From: Labia minor
Lineage: Eukaryota > Arthropoda > Insecta > Dermaptera > Spongiphoridae
DNA: 64,000 nt
Assembly (NCBI GenBank): GCA_963082975.1
Contig: OY720350.1
Coordinates: 44,036,734-44,100,733 of the forward strand
Direction of reading: 5' to 3'
In this document: positions 58,431 to 64,000 of the stretch, piece by piece
How the letters are laid out: each line of letters starts with the position of its first letter
Numbering within the stretch: the first letter of the stretch is position 1
Position numbers and translations under genes: made by a program
The notes under the pieces: generated by a model
Database searches by the model: none
What the model was told of the DNA's origin: nothing
What the model saw: the letters and a program-made list of their open reading frames with translations, nothing else

Positions 58431-58436
58431 TCAGTG
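58431..58436 (+). promoter_or_regulatory. Initiator-like TCAGTG upstream of membralin
   Basis: TCAGTG matches the insect initiator pattern TCAGTY except at the last base, and lies 61 bases before the ATG. Alternatively an acceptor-like TTTTTTTTAG ending at 58386 would make this part of a second 5' exon. Undecided. Confidence 0.25.
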
Positions 58437-58455
58437 AGTGTTGAGTGAATTTTGA

Positions 58456-63967
<5,512 letters not shown>

Positions 63968-64000
63968 TAAACTCTAATATTGAATATGTTTCTTTGCGAT

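Overview
This is strongly AT-rich eukaryotic nuclear DNA, most likely from an insect and plausibly a parasitoid wasp. The evidence is one recognisable conserved animal gene (membralin/TMEM259) with short GT-AG introns, plus a dense load of arthropod-type transposons: BEL/Pao, mariner, hAT, a TTAA element, Penelope-like, Helitron and Helentron-like. The species is an inference; nothing in the window names it. There are no bacterial operons, CRISPR arrays or convincing tRNA/rRNA genes.

Layout. 0-5 kb: a BEL/Pao LTR retrotransposon with 371-bp LTRs and a perfect 5-bp target duplication, but no reverse transcriptase/RNase H. 5-32 kb: gene-poor DNA carrying many short non-autonomous elements. These include Helentron-like families A, B and C, deleted mariners (10.6, 26.2, 29.7 kb), a Penelope-like remnant with inverted arms (17.3 kb), a complete short Helitron (28.5 kb), and LINE 3' tails. 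A possible small terminal exon lies at 24.5 kb. 32.5 kb: the last coding exon of an unidentified plus-strand gene, encoding a hydrophobic, probably membrane-spanning C-terminus. 33-36 kb: a large inverted repeat containing a TTAA-flanked MITE, then a hAT MITE with an 8-bp target duplication. 36-39.5 kb: featureless AT-rich DNA. 39.6-44.5 kb: more transposon relics, a paired NRF1-like palindrome and an open frame for an endonuclease/exonuclease/phosphatase-type domain. 45.3-54.6 kb: a near-perfect head-to-tail duplication of a 4.63-kb unit. 55-57 kb: GC-richer islands and weak minus-strand exon candidates. 58.5-64 kb: seven coding exons of membralin, continuing past the right edge.

The genes do not form a functional cluster. 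The main biology is mobile: three repeat families with different terminal sequences share one layout (subterminal inverted repeats, a GT-rich or GTCY-type microsatellite about 110 bp inside, a conserved motif around AAATTTGGTA, and a hairpin just outside the far repeat). That matches Helentron-associated elements (HINE/DINE-like). An EEP-type open frame at 42.3 kb may be a relic of the enzymatic part of such an element.
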